Below are positions 8,377 through 15,602 of a stretch of 40,947 nucleotides of DNA, piece by piece. Under the pieces are notes generated by a model. The model saw only the letters and a list, made by a program, of their open reading frames with translations, was not told where the DNA came from and did no database searches. Position numbers and translations under genes: made by a program. How positions within the stretch are numbered: the first letter of the stretch is position 1; the number at the start of each line of letters is the position of its first letter. Source of the stretch: CAYVTV01 sp964526475 (lineage in GTDB: Bacteria; Bacteroidota; Bacteroidia; Bacteroidales; GCA-2748055); the NCBI GenBank assembly GCA_964526475.1, contig CAZGKF010000034.1:1-40947 (forward strand), in the 5' to 3' direction.

Positions 8377-9282
8377 TCATATCCATGAATCACGGATTAT
8401 ATCTCCTGAAACTGACACAATCATTTCTTTAACAGGAACCTTTGTTAATGTATTTTCTGAAGCTTCCTTCACAATTTGAAGTAATCCTCCGCAACATGGA
8501 ACTTCCATACGCATTACAGTAATAGTATTTAATCTTGCTTCCTCAATAAGCCTTTTAATCTTCTGAACGTAATTCTCAAGTCCGCTGTCAAGTTTCGGAC
8601 AGGCAATAACCAGCTTCTTATTTTTCAGATATGTGTTGTGGAAATTCCCTACTGAATATGCCACGCAATCTGCAGCGATCAACAAGTCAGCACCAGTGAA
8701 ATATCCCGCTGCAGGATTAATAAGATGTAACTGTACAGGCCATTGTGTCAGCTCCGACTGTTGATGCACTGCATCCTCCTGTACCTTGTTTTTACTTTCA
8801 AAATGTAATGATCTGGAACCGGGACAAGCATGAAAGGCGCCTGTTTCTTTTTCAGCAACAACAGAAGAAGCTTGAAATGGCTTACTAACCGGTGTGAGAC
8901 CATATACTTCCTCAACAACCTCTGCTGGATTAAAATTCAAATTATTCTTATTGTCCCAGAGAAAACGTATTCCCTGCTTTAGAAAAGTCTGTTCGTCATG
9001 ATCTTTCAAATGCTTTAAATGAGCAATTACCACATTTTTTCCCTTACCTGCCATTTCAGTCATTACTTTAATTTCATCGTAGGATTCAGCCTCACGTTTT
9101 TCTATTGTAAGCGCTCCCTCCGGACAATGACCAATACAGGCACCCAAACCGTCACACATTAACTCGCTTACAAGAACTGCTTTACTATCAATTATCTGAA
9201 GTGCTCCTTCATGGCAGGTCGGCACACATAGCCCGCAGCCATTACACTTCCCGCCATCTATTACAATTATTTCGCGTTCCAT
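8377..9282 (-). CDS. 4Fe-4S dicluster ferredoxin-like protein
   Basis: The 301-residue cytoplasmic protein opens with a classical 4Fe-4S motif (C13, C16, C19, C23 in CNGCGLCVPTC), then an altered second motif (C43, C49, C53 in CDGLGACIGHC). A linker rich in histidine and lysine follows (HLKHLKDHDE). The C-terminal half contains a Rossmann-like stretch and VPCCGGL near residue 265, which may hold another metal or disulfide. Proteins of this architecture are often found beside hybrid-cluster proteins or Crp/Fnr regulators in anaerobes, but neither is here. It lies 128 bp downstream of the YeeE/rhodanese gene on the same strand and may be the last gene of that run or have its own control through the dyad at 9291-9330. 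The electron partner is unknown. Confidence 0.75.
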   Translation of the reverse strand: MEREIIVIDGGKCNGCGLCVPTCHEGALQIIDSKAVLVSELMCDGLGACIGHCPEGALTIEKREAESYDEIKVMTEMAGKGKNVVIAHLKHLKDHDEQTFLKQGIRFLWDNKNNLNFNPAEVVEEVYGLTPVSKPFQASSVVAEKETGAFHACPGSRSLHFESKNKVQEDAVHQQSELTQWPVQLHLINPAAGYFTGADLLIAADCVAYSVGNFHNTYLKNKKLVIACPKLDSGLENYVQKIKRLIEEARLNTITVMRMEVPCCGGLLQIVKEASENTLTKVPVKEMIVSVSGDIIRDSWI

Positions 9283-9290
9283 TTTATTTT

Positions 9291-9330
9291 TTAGATATAT
9301 TCAGGTATTTAATTACCCAAATATATCTAA
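9291..9330. promoter_or_regulatory. 40-bp dyad upstream of the 4Fe-4S gene
   Basis: The outer arms ttagatatatt (9291-9301) and aatatatctaa (9320-9330) are perfect complements. The inner ggta (9304-9307) and tacc (9314-9317) are symmetric about the same centre, 9310.5. Only three base pairs of the 20 break symmetry. It begins 9 bp upstream of the ATG at 9282. The AT-rich arms and the lack of a T-run on the coding strand make an operator or leader hairpin more likely than a terminator. Confidence 0.55.
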
Positions 9331-9410
9331 TTATTTTTTATTCGCAAAATAATTCTTCGATTTTCATAATTAAGCTATACTAAAACCTGCCTGATCAGGA
9401 TTCTTTGGCA

Positions 9411-10616
9411 CTAACTGCACCCTCCCTGTATTGTAATGATTTCCCTTTTAACAGGCTGGCCTATATTTTTTAATGAATTAACAAGACTCTCCATGCTTGC
9501 TGCTGACTGTGACCTGAAGGTATACACTTCAAGCTCATGTTTTGAGATATTACCTGTTGGCATTTCCAGCTCAAAAAACATTTTTCTGAAATCCTCTGAA
9601 CTTTCTTTAAGGATCATATTATCTGATTTTCCAATAAATTTCGCTTTTAAACAAGCCATCTTCACCAGGGTGTCATTATCAGCATAAAAAACATTCGTTT
9701 TCATTCTTTGTTTAAACAGGCTTTCCCACTGGCGATCCATAATCTGTTCAAAAGGAATATTGATAGCCATTGGCAGATGATATTCTTTAAATTCCTCAGG
9801 TGAACGGACATCGATTATATTCAACTGGTAATAATGGTTTACTATCTCCGATGCAAGTTTATCTGCTGAAATTTCCTTAAAAACGCATGTTTGCTGCCGC
9901 TTAGCTTCAGCAATCCTGCTCTCAATGATATCTGTCCTTCCGGGTAAAAACGATACTACTGACATAACTGCAAAAGGCAGTAATGCCAGGATTATATACT
10001 GGCGAAGGCGGGAAGAAGAAATGAAATTCCGGCGATTATTTATTTTATTTTCAATGAGCCAGGTAACATAAAAAGCAGAAACCGCTACCATGGTTAGTAG
10101 AAAGCCGAACAACTCCATTGATATTCCCAGTTGATCATTAATTCTTACCTGACCAATATTATCGGCCAGATAAAATTTTTCAAGGAAAGGATATCCTTCT
10201 GTAAAACCAAAAATTCCAATTATTGATCCCCCCACAAATGCCATTGCATCGAGTTTTCCAATTGCAGCTGCACAAACACTTGTTCCCGGGCAAAATCCTC
10301 CGATAATAAATCCTGCACCCATAATGGCTCCTCCCGTCAGCGCAGACCTCAGAAAAGCCGGATTAATATAAATGATGTCCAGATCAAGTAATCCATAGTG
10401 TCCCAGCAATAATACTCCAACCATAGCTGTAACACCTGCAGTAAAGAACACCCGTAAAACGGTAAAATCATACCCATAGAAAAGACCCACCAGTTTTTTT
10501 GTAGAAGAAAACCCGGCCTGTTCAAGAATAAACCCAAAAGCAATGCCTACTAAAAGGGCAACTACAAGGTTAAATTCATTACTGATAATATACGGTACTA
10601 AAGGCCCCATAATCAT
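9411..10616 (-). CDS. YeeE/YedE half-transporter fused to a rhodanese-like domain
   Basis: The 401-residue membrane protein has two parts. Residues 13-190 hold about five helices of the YeeE/YedE (TsuA-type thiosulfate transporter) family, with FILEQAGF (29-36) and the cysteine-bearing GGFCPGTSVCAAAIGK (C109, C115). After another helix (206-224) comes a rhodanese-like domain, about 250-355, opening with IIDVRSPEEF. Its active-site loop reads FYADNDT at 310-316, where rhodaneses normally have YC: the catalytic cysteine is replaced by alanine. The protein ends in IQGGCS, putting a cysteine at position 400. The start abuts the stop of the upstream 172-residue half with no gap, so the two halves are probably made together as one sulfur-compound transporter. 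Thiosulfate is the likely but unproven substrate. Confidence 0.82.
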   Translation of the reverse strand: MIMGPLVPYIISNEFNLVVALLVGIAFGFILEQAGFSSTKKLVGLFYGYDFTVLRVFFTAGVTAMVGVLLLGHYGLLDLDIIYINPAFLRSALTGGAIMGAGFIIGGFCPGTSVCAAAIGKLDAMAFVGGSIIGIFGFTEGYPFLEKFYLADNIGQVRINDQLGISMELFGFLLTMVAVSAFYVTWLIENKINNRRNFISSSRLRQYIILALLPFAVMSVVSFLPGRTDIIESRIAEAKRQQTCVFKEISADKLASEIVNHYYQLNIIDVRSPEEFKEYHLPMAINIPFEQIMDRQWESLFKQRMKTNVFYADNDTLVKMACLKAKFIGKSDNMILKESSEDFRKMFFELEMPTGNISKHELEVYTFRSQSAASMESLVNSLKNIGQPVKREIITIQGGCS

Positions 10617-11135
10617 TTAATTTAACCAAAGTTTTCTGAAAAAATAAGCTAAAAAATATCCCCCACCAAAAATAGCCATCATGGTTATTATCCCTCCAAA
10701 TGACATTACAGCCATTCCGCTTAGTGCCGATCCGCTGGTACATCCTCTGCCAAGCTGGGATCCAAATCCGAACAAAGCTCCTCCGGTAATTGCCCCTGCA
10801 ATTCGTATGGCAGATGTGGTACGCGGACCTTTTTCAAGTTTAAGGCCTACTCTGTTTGCTATCACTCCTGAAAAGAAAGCACCGATAAAAACACCAAGAA
10901 CTTCAAAAACAAGCCAGTTTCTAAGAGGACCTTCAGGATTGGTCTCAGCAAACTCCTTGTAATAATGAGTGTTTTCAGCGTGATGCGGGGCTGCCGATTG
11001 AACAGTTGCAACAACAACTCCCCTGAAAGCTCCGCTGGCACCCAGTCCCCTGCCGGTAATAAATATTGTTACCAGCAAAAGCAAGCCAAGAAGAACACCG
11101 GCCAGATATGGATTCATGTAAGGTTTTGGTTCCAT
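10617..11135 (-). CDS. YeeE/YedE family thiosulfate-transporter-like half protein
   Basis: This 172-residue integral membrane protein has about four helices (roughly 9-28, 75-95, 108-125, 142-165) and the family motif GFGSQLGRGCTSGSALSG (123-140) with C132, the type of cysteine that relays thiosulfate in TsuA. Full-length YeeE/TsuA proteins are about 350 residues, so this is one half, and the directly adjoining downstream gene supplies the other. The loop at 45-70 is rich in histidine (PHHAENTHYY) and probably sits on the outer face. It is 115 bp downstream of the cytochrome b gene. Confidence 0.85.
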   Translation of the reverse strand: MEPKPYMNPYLAGVLLGLLLLVTIFITGRGLGASGAFRGVVVATVQSAAPHHAENTHYYKEFAETNPEGPLRNWLVFEVLGVFIGAFFSGVIANRVGLKLEKGPRTTSAIRIAGAITGGALFGFGSQLGRGCTSGSALSGMAVMSFGGIITMMAIFGGGYFLAYFFRKLWLN

Positions 11136-11250
11136 ATTTTTTATAAATTGAACTGTGAATAATTATATTTCATTTTAACACCTTTTTAATTCAACAGGAA
11201 TAAATGTATTCATTTGCCAGGCTGAAAAATTCCACACAGATCAAATCCTT

Positions 11251-11862
11251 TCAAATTTCATCCTCCAACTCCTCATATCCGGTAATCATGGCCTTTATAT
11301 TCGATGTTGGCGTTTTGCCTGTGGTTGTCATATATACATGAATAACCAGAAATACCATCAGAAGAAATGCACCCAGGGTATGCCAGAATGCAATGCTTTC
11401 AAGGGAAATATCCCTTATAACGACAATATCATTCTTATCAATTGTTTTATGAAACATGTAAAGCAATCCTGAAATAACAGTCAGTGGCACAAGAAGAAGC
11501 TTAAAACCAAGATAAACTATTCTCTGCAGCGGATTTAACTTCGATAATTCTGTTTTCTTTACAGGATGGCTCTCCCCTTTGAACATTCCGATGGTATAAT
11601 AAGTAATCTGCTCCCTGAGATTCTTGAAAGTGGGAATATATTGTTTCCATTCGCCGGTAACAATGTGCCAGAATATGGCAAAAATAATAAGAGCTATAAA
11701 CAACCATGAAGCATACCTGTGAAAACGGGCTGCATGTTCAAATCCGAAAATATGAATATTACCATGTACCTCAAACCCTGTAACGGCAAGAAAAAAAATA
11801 AGCGCTGCTTGTGTCCAGTGCCAGAACCTTTCAAAACCTTTATAAATATAAACCTGCTTCAT
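11251..11862 (-). CDS. Membrane cytochrome b (thiosulfate reductase/Ni-Fe hydrogenase b-subunit type)
   Basis: The 203-residue protein has four predicted membrane helices (about 15-33, 49-68, 112-135, 155-180). Histidines suited to bind b hemes are present (FERFWHW near the N terminus, RFHRYASW, IFWHIVTGEW, AFWHTLGAF and FLVIHVYM). It matches the di-heme cytochrome b561-like family that hands quinol electrons to periplasmic reductases or accepts them from hydrogenases. Lying just downstream of the octaheme cytochrome gene, it is the obvious quinol-oxidising partner. The 221-bp gap before it holds no recognisable gene. Confidence 0.85.
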   Translation of the reverse strand: MKQVYIYKGFERFWHWTQAALIFFLAVTGFEVHGNIHIFGFEHAARFHRYASWLFIALIIFAIFWHIVTGEWKQYIPTFKNLREQITYYTIGMFKGESHPVKKTELSKLNPLQRIVYLGFKLLLVPLTVISGLLYMFHKTIDKNDIVVIRDISLESIAFWHTLGAFLLMVFLVIHVYMTTTGKTPTSNIKAMITGYEELEDEI

Positions 11863-12083
11863 ATTTAGACTATTTGATATAAGATCCTGTTGTTATATAA
11901 TATATGCTCTTGTAAAGCCTGAAATCAAAAGTGGGCAATTAATTCTTCCCTCATTAAAATTAATTACTCATCAACAGTAGAAAATATTCTGATGCTTCAT
12001 TTTCCCCTGATCCCTTACTAATCCCTTTCATCCCTTCATTCAATGGTCACATATCTCCCTTATCAGACAACCCATTAATGCCA

Positions 12084-13679
12084 CTATTCCCGATCATCAT
12101 AATCAATCTGCCTCACTTCGTATTTCTTGTTCTTAACAGAAACAATTACTCTAAAAACAGCATGAATGATTACCGCTACGAAAGCCGCGAAAAACAGAAA
12201 TGCACCAATTCCGTCAAGGGTCCTGTTAAAATCACGTCCGGGAAGATAAAACCCCGCAAGATTCTCAAGCCTGCCTTCATAACGGGTATGGCATTCAGCA
12301 CATCCTACCGCTTCAGATTTTGGCGCAACCATGTGATTTACAGGCCAATATGTTACGGTTTCAACAAAACCATATTCTCCGCTGTAAGGAAGTCCTACTC
12401 TCTTCATGCCCGCCTCTGCAGCTTTATTCCAGTCAAACTCCCTCCAATAAGCACTATCACCCATTGTTTCGGAATATAGTTTTGGCTGAATAAGCCGGTT
12501 ATACTTTTTGTCATAGATCTGATCGCCCACATGGATTTTTATAGGAACAATCCGGGAATTTTTGTCATCGTGGGAGCCAAAAAGTTTATTCATCGCTACA
12601 GGTATCTCCCTGATCGTATCACCAAGTATATAATGGTCAGCTGTGCCATTAAACCAAACATAATCGGGGGTTACCAGAGTATCCCATCTGAAGGCCCCCT
12701 TAATGGAAAGGTAGGTTGCATTTCCATTCTCATCTACTTCCGCATAAGGTTCTCCATCCTTAAGTCTGCCTGCTTCAGACCACTTCCACTCCATTTTTGT
12801 GGCATTCACTTTGGCAAACTCGGGGATATGACATGCCTGGCACGATACTTTTCCATTATGCCTGTTAAGGATATTATCGAAATGCGGAGTATTTGTGTGA
12901 CATTGCTCGCATGTTGCTCTCATTGAGTTAGTAGATGACACAGAATAGAGTCTTCCAAGCATCTGGTGATTTTTTGCAGTATGACACGCCACGCAGGATA
13001 AATCCATACCATTAACAGCCATGTGAACATCCACTTCCCTGTCACATGAAAGTTGGGCAGCTTCCAGATCACCATGCTTAACATTATTCCCCCCACCGCT
13101 GAAAAAATGACAGCCTCCACAATTAAGACGGGTGGGGGCACCTACACTCTGAGCAACATTTTTAAGGTTTACCATCCGATCGGGATAACCCGCCAATGAT
13201 ACTCCTTTTAAGTATTCTTCACTCTTATCATGACAAACCATACAATCAACATTTCGGGCATTATTAAAATCAAAAAGATCATTGGACATACCAAAACCTA
13301 TATGACATTTTGCGCAAGCCTGTTCATTTGTACGGGAGCCAATACAATAATTATTCAAAACATTCTTTTTCCCTGCTGAAGAAATACCACGTCCTTCCAC
13401 ATACGAAACCCTCTCCCAGTTCCAGTGTGAAGAGGCCATTACTTCTTTGTGACGTTCAGTATGGCAGGAATTGCATGCATCCGTAACCTCCTGAGGAGTT
13501 TTAAAATCTTTTTGCAAAGCAGGCAGTTTGCTGTGATCAATAGATGTTACCGGCTTAATTGCATACTCCTGTTTTAACTTTTCAAGTTTCAGATTATAAT
13601 ATTCTTCCGTGTGAAAAAAACCTGTTATAAACAATACCAGGAAAACAGAAAAAATTGTGATGGTAATAGCCTTATTCAT
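12084..13679 (-). CDS. Octaheme c-type cytochrome, tetrathionate reductase family (OTR-like)
   Basis: Eight CxxCH heme motifs are visible, starting at residues 69, 122, 146, 187, 229, 257, 280 and 460. The long gap between the seventh and eighth (about 175 residues, with WFNGTADHY and IKGAFRWDT) matches the octaheme tetrathionate reductase family. An N-terminal helix (3-22) is a signal or anchor, and a second helix (488-513) with a charged tail anchors the C terminus, so the heme domain faces the periplasm. The characterised Shewanella enzyme reduces tetrathionate and also nitrite and hydroxylamine in vitro, so the substrate here is not certain. A cytochrome b gene, YeeE halves and a rhodanese-like domain downstream favour sulfur compounds. 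It heads the minus-strand run, behind a 619-bp gap. Maturation would need a cytochrome c system encoded elsewhere. Confidence 0.9.
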   Translation of the reverse strand: MNKAITITIFSVFLVLFITGFFHTEEYYNLKLEKLKQEYAIKPVTSIDHSKLPALQKDFKTPQEVTDACNSCHTERHKEVMASSHWNWERVSYVEGRGISSAGKKNVLNNYCIGSRTNEQACAKCHIGFGMSNDLFDFNNARNVDCMVCHDKSEEYLKGVSLAGYPDRMVNLKNVAQSVGAPTRLNCGGCHFFSGGGNNVKHGDLEAAQLSCDREVDVHMAVNGMDLSCVACHTAKNHQMLGRLYSVSSTNSMRATCEQCHTNTPHFDNILNRHNGKVSCQACHIPEFAKVNATKMEWKWSEAGRLKDGEPYAEVDENGNATYLSIKGAFRWDTLVTPDYVWFNGTADHYILGDTIREIPVAMNKLFGSHDDKNSRIVPIKIHVGDQIYDKKYNRLIQPKLYSETMGDSAYWREFDWNKAAEAGMKRVGLPYSGEYGFVETVTYWPVNHMVAPKSEAVGCAECHTRYEGRLENLAGFYLPGRDFNRTLDGIGAFLFFAAFVAVIIHAVFRVIVSVKNKKYEVRQIDYDDRE

Positions 13680-13713
13680 AAATTAAATATACCTAAAGAC
13701 TTGTATCAGAAAC

Positions 13714-13752
13714 ATGTATATACATTCCTATAATTGCATTTCGTAATATTAC
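13714..13752. promoter_or_regulatory. Two palindromes upstream of the octaheme cytochrome gene
   Basis: atgtatatacat at 13714-13725 is a perfect 12-bp palindrome 35 bp before the ATG (13679 on the minus strand). gtaatattac at 13743-13752 is a perfect 10-bp one farther upstream. Both lie where a regulator could act on the promoter. They are AT-rich, so chance symmetry is possible. Confidence 0.35.
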
Positions 13753-14120
13753 ATACAAAATGTAAATTTATATAAATATATAGATATAAACAGAATTAAA
13801 AATATTTTTTTCCTGTTATTTCCAAATAATTATTTTATATTATTGATCTTTAATTATTTCCTGCAATAAATTACTAAAGTTTCGCAGAACCTCAACTTGT
13901 CAAATAATGAGAATGAACCATTATAGCAAGATTTTTGTTCATTTTTGAAAAGGAAGGTGAAATTCAAGAGAGGCCTTGTTCGCCACGCTTTCGCCTGACA
14001 TTCCACGATCGCTATAACCAGTCTTTGGAGGCACCAGCCTGTGCACCCGTATCTTCTGCTTCGTAGAATTACTTCGGAGAAGAGGCTACGCAAAGGCCTT
14101 TAGAAATAATTTTATAAGAC
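13753..14120. other. Intergenic stretch with a degenerate higher-GC island
   Basis: The 619-bp gap between the divergent octaheme cytochrome and rseC genes has no intact gene. At about 13940-14098 the base composition jumps from extremely AT-rich to roughly balanced. On the minus strand one frame reads LVPPKTGYSDRGMSGESVAN and on to a stop, but with no start and several stops beyond. Another frame is open for 79 codons without any family resemblance. I take it as a decayed dispersed element, not a gene. Confidence 0.4.
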
Positions 14121-14170
14121 AAATTTTGTGGAGTTAACTACAAAATTTATTATTTAGAATCCTTCTAAAT
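14121..14170. promoter_or_regulatory. Two small hairpins upstream of rseC
   Basis: aaattttgt (14121-14129) pairs with acaaaattt (14140-14148) across a 10-base loop, and atttagaa (14152-14159) pairs with ttctaaat (14163-14170) across three bases. They lie 129-178 bp before the rseC ATG and upstream of the candidate -7 box. The role is unknown. The weak stems do not look like terminators. Confidence 0.35.
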
Positions 14171-14225
14171 TACAATCTGCTTATCGGAATATGGTAAAAA
14201 GCAATATTTAATTTTTGCTTAATCT

Positions 14226-14233
14226 TATTTTTG
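14226..14233 (+). promoter_or_regulatory. Candidate -7 box for the rseC-rnf operon
   Basis: TATTTTTG matches TAnnTTTG and lies 65 bp before the rseC ATG at 14299. No clear -33 partner is seen at 19-21 bp. Confidence 0.4.
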
Positions 14234-14298
14234 TATTTTGATTTTAAAGCGGAAAGTTAGTTAAGTAAAGAGACCATATAATATTTCATTCTCCCCCA

Positions 14299-14727
14299 AT
14301 GTCTGTTGACACATCTATAGAACATACAGGTATTATTGACAGTATCGGTGATAAATCTGTATTTGTGAGATTTACCTCTTTTTCTGCATGTGCATCTTGT
14401 CATGCTAAATCGCACTGTTCTGCTTCAGAAATGGAAGATAAAGTTGTGGAAGTGATAAGATCCCGGGAAATACTCAGGATGGGAGAACAGGTAAATGTTA
14501 TCCTTTCAGTTTCCCAGGGATATAAGGCTTTGCTCATAGGATATGTTTACCCTTTTATCATTGTAATAAGTTCACTGATAATATTTTCAGCTTTTGGTTT
14601 CAAAGAATTATTCACCGGTTTGTTTTCTCTTTCACTTCTCATTCCATATTACTTGTTTATTAAATATTTTAATAAGAGTATCAATAAAAAATTTCAGTTT
14701 ACCATTCGTAAGTCAGACACGCTATGA
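14299..14727 (+). CDS. rseC: RseC/MucC-family (SoxR-reducing system) protein
   Basis: The 142-residue protein has a soluble N-terminal part with the cysteine cluster CASCHAKSHC (C31, C34, C40), two membrane helices at about 74-92 and 97-118, and a basic tail, the standard RseC layout. In enterobacteria RseC works with the Rsx/Rnf complex to keep SoxR reduced. In Bacteroidota it heads the rnf operon as here, where its role is not worked out. CASCH resembles a heme-binding motif, but no signal peptide precedes it, so the domain should be cytoplasmic and heme-free. Its TGA overlaps the rnfB ATG (ATGA at 14724-14727). Confidence 0.88.
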   Translation: MSVDTSIEHTGIIDSIGDKSVFVRFTSFSACASCHAKSHCSASEMEDKVVEVIRSREILRMGEQVNVILSVSQGYKALLIGYVYPFIIVISSLIIFSAFGFKELFTGLFSLSLLIPYYLFIKYFNKSINKKFQFTIRKSDTL

Positions 14728-15584
14728 ACCCGATCGTTCTCTATACAATTCTAACACTCAGTCTCACAGGGATATTAGCAGCAATAATACTTTTTCTCGC
14801 AGCTCAAAAATTTAAAGTTTATGAAGATCCGCGTATTGAGGTTGTTGAAAACGCCCTCCCGGCCGCAAACTGTGGTGGATGTGGATATGCCGGATGCCGC
14901 AATTTTGCTGAAGCACTTGTAAAAGCAGAATCGTTTGAGGGATTATACTGCCCTGTTGGAGGTAACGATATGATGGCTCTTATTGCAGGCATATTAGGCC
15001 GGGAACCTGTACTCCAGGAATCTAAGGTTGCCGTTATCCGGTGTAACGGAGCACCCGAACACCGCCCCAGAACTAATATTTACGATGGAGCATCATCATG
15101 TGCTATTGAGCATATCCTGTACATGGGAGAAACCGGTTGCCCTCACGGCTGCCTTGGGCACGGCGATTGTGTTGTTGCATGTGATTTTGATGCCATTCAT
15201 ATGAACCCGGTTACCAGACTACCCGAGGTTATTGATGATAAATGTACTGCATGCGGTGCCTGTGTTAAAGCTTGTCCCCGCAATATTATTGAACTCAGAA
15301 AGAAAAACCCTAAAGACAGAAAGATCTTTGTTTCATGTATTAATGAGGAAAAAGGAGCTATTGCTATAAAAAACTGCAAAATAGCCTGCATTGGTTGTAG
15401 CAAATGTTTTAATGTTTGTCCGTTTGAGGCCATCACAATGTCTAATAACCTCGCGTATATTGACCCGGTTAAATGTAAGCTTTGCAGAAAATGTGTGCCG
15501 GAGTGCCCAACAAATGCTATTCTGGAGATAAATTTTCCTCCAAAAAAAGAAAAGGCTGAAAAGGAAAACACATTGAGTGCTTAA
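14724..15584 (+). CDS. rnfB: Rnf electron transport complex subunit B
   Basis: RnfB receives electrons from reduced ferredoxin. The 286 residues contain an N-terminal membrane helix (6-27), the 4Fe-4S domain CGGCGYAGC with C50, C53, C58 and C76, a middle domain with extra cysteines (107, 126, 139, 143, 149), then ferredoxin clusters at 174-184, 218-232 and 251-261. The last has the form CKLCRKCVPEC. The cluster-rich tail is usual for Rnf from anaerobes. It overlaps rseC by 4 bp and is followed by rnfC after 18 bp. Confidence 0.95.
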   Translation: MNPIVLYTILTLSLTGILAAIILFLAAQKFKVYEDPRIEVVENALPAANCGGCGYAGCRNFAEALVKAESFEGLYCPVGGNDMMALIAGILGREPVLQESKVAVIRCNGAPEHRPRTNIYDGASSCAIEHILYMGETGCPHGCLGHGDCVVACDFDAIHMNPVTRLPEVIDDKCTACGACVKACPRNIIELRKKNPKDRKIFVSCINEEKGAIAIKNCKIACIGCSKCFNVCPFEAITMSNNLAYIDPVKCKLCRKCVPECPTNAILEINFPPKKEKAEKENTLSA

Positions 15585-15602
15585 AATTAAACAAAAGGAA
15601 TA

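Noticed and set aside
12078..12479. Plus-strand frames opposite the octaheme cytochrome gene
   Set aside because: The eight CxxCH motifs on the minus strand fix the coding strand. The plus-strand frames are shadows.
13854..14093. 79-codon minus-strand reading frame in the cytochrome-rseC gap
   Set aside because: Its composition is odd (rich in Arg, Cys, Trp), there is no family resemblance, and a different frame of the same DNA gives a more protein-like but broken reading. Treated as a decayed element.
14389..14418. CxxCH heme-like motif in RseC (CASCH)
   Set aside because: There is no signal peptide and the domain is cytoplasmic in this family. The cysteines belong to the RseC cluster, so no heme is claimed.
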